The position numbers and the translations under genes were made by a program. A stretch of 15,235 bases of DNA, from positions 1 through 15,235 of the forward strand of contig JACPZJ010000002.1 of NCBI GenBank assembly GCA_016195585.1, read 5' to 3'. Positions within the stretch are counted from its first letter, which is position 1, and each line of letters starts with the position of its first letter. This document shows, in pieces, positions 12,692-15,235 of the stretch. The notes beneath the pieces are model-generated. The model had not been told where the DNA came from. It worked only from the letters and a program-made list of their open reading frames with translations, and made no database searches. This stretch comes from Nitrospirota bacterium. Its GTDB lineage: Bacteria > Nitrospirota > CAKKRA01 > 9FT-COMBO-42-15.

Positions 12692-14395
12692 ATGCCAAAG
12701 CGGTTATCCTGCCTATACATCTTCATATTAATCTCTTCCCTCATCTTTTCTGCCGGCTGCATGGGAGGGACATTTCTTACAACAACAGGCGCAGAGGAGA
12801 TGTTCGGGACGAATAAAGTAAGGGACAGGTTCTTTTCATGGAAGGTGGTGGAGACCGAGCATTTTCAGGTTCATTACTATAAGGATGGAGAGGAGCTTGC
12901 AAAAGACCTTGCTGTGGTGCTGGAGCGTGAATACCCGCGCATCTCAAACATGCTCAATATAAAGCAGGAGGCTAAGGCGCCATTCTTTTTGTATTTAACC
13001 CCAGACGATTATTATCAGACAAATATTACCCTCGGCGAGGTGGAAGGCTCAGGCGGATTCACAGAGTTTTTTAAAAACAGGATCGCATTTTACCCGCGCG
13101 GCTCTGCAAAGTGGCTGAGGCTCGTTGCAACACATGAATATACCCACCATCTGACAGACCAGTATATCATGGGCGGCTCACTCCCATACCGCTCCTTCAC
13201 GATTTTCATTAATGCTGTGCTAAATCCACAGTGGTACACAGAGGGCCTTGCAGAGTATATATCTGGTGATTTTGACTCCTATGCAGATATGCTTGTGCGT
13301 GATGCTGCAATAGATGACAAACTCATACCCTTCAGGCAATTGAATGGTTTTTATCACCTGAAGCCGCGCCAGATTCTCCTTGCATATAAAGAGGGATATA
13401 CTATCTTTGAATTTCTTGTGAATAAATACGGCAAGCAGGTTCCGGCAATAATGACAGAGGATATACAAAACCAGCTAAACCCCTACTGGTCAATAGAAAA
13501 GGCAACAAATAATCAGGCTGACCAGTCCATCAGATATGAATGGGAGGAATACCTCAAGGAGAAATACAACAAGCAGATTGTCGGAAAAAAAGAACCGTGG
13601 GAGATTTCAACACCACTCACAAAAGGCCCGGGCTGGAAGATGCACCCTGTCTTTTCACCTGACGGCGCTAAGATAGCGTATATCTCTGATGAGGCAAATG
13701 AGCAGGGCGATTTTGATCTTTATCTAATGGATGCTGATGGCAGCAATAAAAAGAGGCTGACAAAAAATAGACTTATCAGGCCGCTCGGCATCTCATTCTC
13801 GCCTGACGGAAAATATATTGCCTTTATCAGCCATAGCAAAAGGCGCGATGATATGTATATTATCCCATCAGACGGAGGTTTCTGCAGAAGGGTGAAGATT
13901 TCATTAAGACATAATTCCTATCCTTCCTTCTCACCTGACAGCAAGAGGATTATTTTTACATCACTTGTAAAAGGATATACTGATATATATATTGCTGATA
14001 TTGATGGAAAGAATCTCGCACAGCTTACCCGCACAAAGGAGCACGAGGAATCACCGGTATTCTCCCCTGATGGCAGTTACATATATTTTGTGCGTGAGAT
14101 AAATGAGCAGAGGGAAATTTTTGCAATGAAGGCTGATGGAAGCGAAGCAGAGCGGCTTACAGAAAACAGCTATGACGACTTTGCGCCGTCAATCTCATCA
14201 GATGGCAAGAGGCTTTATTATATCTCAGATAGAAACGGCGTATTTAATATCTATTCTATGGATATTGCCGCCGGGAAGATAACACAGCATACTGATGTTA
14301 CAGGCGGCAGCCTTCAGGTAAATATTTCAAAGGATAAAGGAGTTGTCTTTAGTTCATACAGACATGAAAAATTTGACATCTATAAAATGCAGTAG
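12692..14395 (+). CDS. Lipoprotein peptidase-MA-like metalloprotease with TolB-like beta-propeller
   Basis: A 567-residue envelope lipoprotein; the signal ends at FSAGC (Cys23). The N-terminal half is a gluzincin-like protease domain: THEYTHHL has the HExxH zinc motif (His148, Glu149, His152), and WYTEGLAEY gives the downstream glutamate ligand (Glu184). The C-terminal half, from about residue 315, holds five PD40/WD40-like propeller repeats with the core FSPDGKYIAFIS and its variants VFSPDGAKIAYIS, SFSPDSKRIIFTS, VFSPDGSYIYFV and SISSDGKRLYYIS. The propeller resembles TolB and probably binds a partner in the periplasm. Its stop is TAG. The next gene, an outer-membrane barrel, starts 32 bases before this one ends, so the two likely work together. 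The substrate is unknown. Confidence 0.85.
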   Translation: MPKRLSCLYIFILISSLIFSAGCMGGTFLTTTGAEEMFGTNKVRDRFFSWKVVETEHFQVHYYKDGEELAKDLAVVLEREYPRISNMLNIKQEAKAPFFLYLTPDDYYQTNITLGEVEGSGGFTEFFKNRIAFYPRGSAKWLRLVATHEYTHHLTDQYIMGGSLPYRSFTIFINAVLNPQWYTEGLAEYISGDFDSYADMLVRDAAIDDKLIPFRQLNGFYHLKPRQILLAYKEGYTIFEFLVNKYGKQVPAIMTEDIQNQLNPYWSIEKATNNQADQSIRYEWEEYLKEKYNKQIVGKKEPWEISTPLTKGPGWKMHPVFSPDGAKIAYISDEANEQGDFDLYLMDADGSNKKRLTKNRLIRPLGISFSPDGKYIAFISHSKRRDDMYIIPSDGGFCRRVKISLRHNSYPSFSPDSKRIIFTSLVKGYTDIYIADIDGKNLAQLTRTKEHEESPVFSPDGSYIYFVREINEQREIFAMKADGSEAERLTENSYDDFAPSISSDGKRLYYISDRNGVFNIYSMDIAAGKITQHTDVTGGSLQVNISKDKGVVFSSYRHEKFDIYKMQ

Positions 14396-15235
14396 GCGGC
14401 TTAAATACATCTTTCTCTCTATATTCATTATATTAGCCTCTTCAGCTCTATCCTTTGCAGAAGAAGAGAAGCCGCAAATAACAACAGTCCAGCCGACGAC
14501 GACAATAAGAGACTATTCCTTCAGGGCGTCAGCAGACCTTTTGCTTCCATATATTGACTACAACCCTGCAGATGGGTTTATCGGAGGACTGTATCTATCC
14601 GGCAGCGACTATCTCGGCAATCACCAGTTGCAGGCCATTGGCGGCTATGGCTTTAAAAGCGGCAATGCCCACTTACAGGCAGGATATACATACATGCGGT
14701 TCTGGCCTGCCTTTGGCATAAACCTGTTTCAGAGATACACATATATTGAAAACAGCAATAATACGCTCGGAGAAGACGAGGAATGGTTTAAGGAGAGGGG
14801 CGGCGACTTTTTAGTCAGTTTCCCATTATCAAACTACATGAGGATTGATGCAATATATACATTAAAAGAGGTAACAGATGAGTACAGGGAATATCCGGGC
14901 GCGCCATTTAAGAAATACCAGCAGGGCGCAATCGGCGGAAGTCTTGTGTGGGATAATGTTGTTTATCAGGAAATCGGGCCGATATCGGGCGCGCAGTTTA
15001 ACATCCACGGTGATTTTGGCGAAAAGAAACTTGGAAGTGACTTTTATTACAGAAACTATGAAGGTGAATTGCGGGGATATGCCAATTATAATTTTAATAA
15101 CCTTTGGAAATACGGAAAGAGGCTTGTTGTTGCCACAAGATTAATGGCTGGATATAAAAAGGATGATGTTTTGGTATTTCCGCTCGGCGGTCAGGACAGC
15201 CTCCGCGGCTACGGTTATCATGAATTTCACGGAAC
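14364..15235 (+). CDS. BamA/TamA-type outer-membrane beta-barrel protein (3' end missing)
   Basis: Open to the right edge, with 290 residues visible. A signal peptide (FLSIFIILASSALSFA core, ending near residue 32) follows a basic Arg-Arg-Leu-Lys start. The rest shows alternating aromatic and polar strands typical of outer-membrane barrels, such as HLQAGYTYMRFWPAFGINLF and FYYRNYEGELRGYANYNF. Near the edge, GGQDSLRGYGYHEF matches the conserved RGY/F motif in the loop-6 region of BamA/Omp85 barrels. No POTRA domain is present before the barrel. The ATG at 14364 lies inside the end of the preceding gene in another frame. No clear Shine-Dalgarno is seen, so coupling is likely. It may be a secretion or assembly pore or a structural barrel; the propeller lipoprotein is the likely partner. 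Confidence 0.8.
   Translation, partial: MKNLTSIKCSRRLKYIFLSIFIILASSALSFAEEEKPQITTVQPTTTIRDYSFRASADLLLPYIDYNPADGFIGGLYLSGSDYLGNHQLQAIGGYGFKSGNAHLQAGYTYMRFWPAFGINLFQRYTYIENSNNTLGEDEEWFKERGGDFLVSFPLSNYMRIDAIYTLKEVTDEYREYPGAPFKKYQQGAIGGSLVWDNVVYQEIGPISGAQFNIHGDFGEKKLGSDFYYRNYEGELRGYANYNFNNLWKYGKRLVVATRLMAGYKKDDVLVFPLGGQDSLRGYGYHEFHG

Noticed and set aside
14878..15144. A separate 88-codon plus-strand gene inside the outer-membrane barrel gene
   Set aside because: It is in another frame of the barrel gene, which has a signal peptide and Omp85 motif; the short frame has no recognisable features.

Overview
The window looks like chromosomal DNA from an uncultivated Gram-negative, probably anaerobic bacterium. 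The evidence is outer-membrane and lipoprotein genes, a hydrogenase-4-type membrane module, and medium GC. Short palindromic repeats of several families lie in gaps and even inside genes. This style fits Nitrospirota or Desulfobacterota-like genomes, but no marker here fixes the phylum, so that placement is weak inference.

Region 1 (1-4491, minus strand) is an energy-converting complex operon read right to left: hyfB, hyfC, hyfE, hyfF (hyfF runs off the left edge). These are the proton-pumping membrane subunits of a group 4 hydrogenase, formate hydrogenlyase or related complex. The catalytic subunits would lie beyond the left edge. Two gene gaps hold hairpins built from 7-base units, and hyfB carries an in-frame palindromic insertion of about 25 codons. 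The operon promoter shares its -35 region with a divergent promoter for an exported cytochrome c'-like protein (4614-5087).

Region 2 (5210-8102) is a toxin-antitoxin accumulation zone. It holds an intact HEPN/MNT pair and an intact UPF0175/DUF3368 (PIN-like) pair bracketed by two 156-bp direct repeats that differ at one base. It also holds a broken XRE regulator, a patch of palindromic mobile-element remnants, the tail of a second DUF3368 gene, a 5'-truncated DUF4258 gene and an intact DUF2283 gene.

Region 3 (8271-12067) is a plus-strand cluster: a DUF2400 (TIGR02757) protein with glycosylase-like features, an archaeal-type ATP-dependent DNA ligase, and a lipoprotein metallo-beta-lactamase-fold hydrolase. 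The hydrolase has an in-frame amber codon that removes its last metal-binding histidine. A near-consensus promoter puts the predicted transcription start on the DUF2400 start codon, suggesting a leaderless mRNA.

Region 4 (12081-15235) has a minus-strand ferritin-like di-iron protein with a strong promoter and a PerR/Fur-like palindrome over its -10. Divergent from it are a lipoprotein peptidase-MA/TolB-like propeller protein and an overlapping BamA-type outer-membrane barrel gene that runs off the right edge.

I saw no rRNA, tRNA, CRISPR array or intact transposase. No single region is clearly a wholly new system. The most unusual items are the repeat elements absorbed into coding sequence, the repeat-bracketed toxin-antitoxin cassette, the leaderless promoters, and the DUF2400-ligase pair.
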